A DNA stretch of 5,468 nucleotides, taken from contig JACZSS010000237.1 in NCBI GenBank assembly GCA_022574115.1, positions 1 to 5,468 on the forward strand. Direction: 5' to 3'. The DNA is from Candidatus Heimdallarchaeota archaeon. Lineage in GTDB: Archaea; Asgardarchaeota; Heimdallarchaeia; Heimdallarchaeales; Kariarchaeaceae. The first letter of the stretch is position 1; each line of letters opens with the position of its first letter. The translations under genes and the position numbers were made by a program. Below, one piece after another: positions 5,163-5,468 of the stretch. Below the pieces are notes generated by a model. That model made no database searches. It was not told where the DNA came from and was given only the letters and a program-made list of their open reading frames with translations.

Positions 5163-5468
5163 ATGTCTTCAACTGATCCGCCTGATACTACAGTTGAAGA
5201 CAAACCATCAAAAAAAGAAGTAGCTGGTTCACCTACTTCAGCTAAAGAAAAAGAATCAAAGGTAGATATGATACCTTCTAATAAGACAGTTGATACAAAT
5301 TTGGATGATGGGGAAGGCACACAAAAAGTTGATATATCTTCTACCGAGTCAAGAGATGACACTGACGTAAAAATAGAGGACCACGTATCCCCAAGTGATG
5401 AAATAAAATCAGTTGGCGATGTTTCAGAATCCATAAACAACGATTCTCTAGCTACAGTAGATCCGTTG
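5163..5468 (+). CDS. Acidic disordered protein, N-terminal part, runs off right edge
   Basis: The ATG at 5163 immediately follows an in-frame TGA (5160-5162) and opens 102 codons without a stop to the last base of the window, so the protein continues beyond it. The visible part is almost all Asp, Glu, Ser, Thr, Lys and Pro, with very few aromatic or large hydrophobic residues, so it is probably intrinsically disordered. There is no signal peptide, membrane segment or recognisable domain. Such a stretch usually precedes or links folded domains, which would lie outside the window. There is no ribosome-binding site, consistent with the leaderless-type TATA box. A 102-codon frame on the opposite strand (5132-5440) is its antisense shadow. 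Function unknown. Confidence 0.65.
   Translation, partial: MSSTDPPDTTVEDKPSKKEVAGSPTSAKEKESKVDMIPSNKTVDTNLDDGEGTQKVDISSTESRDDTDVKIEDHVSPSDEIKSVGDVSESINNDSLATVDPL

Noticed and set aside
5132..5440. 102-codon minus-strand frame at the right edge
   Set aside because: It is antisense to the plus-strand acidic frame, which has a TATA box at the leaderless distance and runs open to the window end. The minus translation is a Ser/Phe-rich mirror of acidic/Ser codons.

Overview
The window is about 5.5 kb of AT-rich DNA, probably archaeal. Three things point to archaea. The intergenic gap before the last gene holds what reads as a C/D box guide RNA, whose first guide is complementary to a segment of small-subunit rRNA shared by archaea and eukaryotes. 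Two genes have a TATA-like box about 30 bp before their ATG, the spacing expected of archaeal leaderless mRNAs. One internal gene has a GGTGA-type ribosome-binding site. A possible longin-like remnant and the general protein style would fit an Asgard archaeon, but nothing here proves that.

Layout. Bases 1-769 (minus strand) are the N-terminal 256 codons of a TPR-like protein that runs off the left edge. Bases 770-1508 carry no convincing full gene, only a tiny ribbon-helix-helix-like reading frame (927-995) and a strong two-stem inverted repeat (1437-1495). Bases 1509-3753 are a minus-strand group. In transcription order it holds an FAD-linked oxidase of the GlcD/D-lactate dehydrogenase type, a short serine-rich reading frame that may be the tail of a longin-like protein, and a small winged-helix regulator whose ribosome-binding site overlaps the preceding stop codon. 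Bases 3754-4089 are the divergent promoter region, with a 12-bp palindrome and the TATA box of the next gene. Bases 4090-4782 (plus) encode a six-helix membrane protein of unknown function. The gap after it holds the guide RNA (about 5004-5086) with its own TATA-like element and a run of nine T. From 5163 an acidic, disordered plus-strand protein begins and continues past the right edge.

How the parts fit. The oxidase and the regulator could form a small operon in which the regulator controls the oxidase or the divergent membrane gene; this rests on position alone. The guide RNA looks like an independent housekeeping gene that directs 2'-O-methylation of 16S rRNA. The most notable features are the guide RNA, with a competing fold that would mask its D box, and the possible longin remnant between the oxidase and the regulator.
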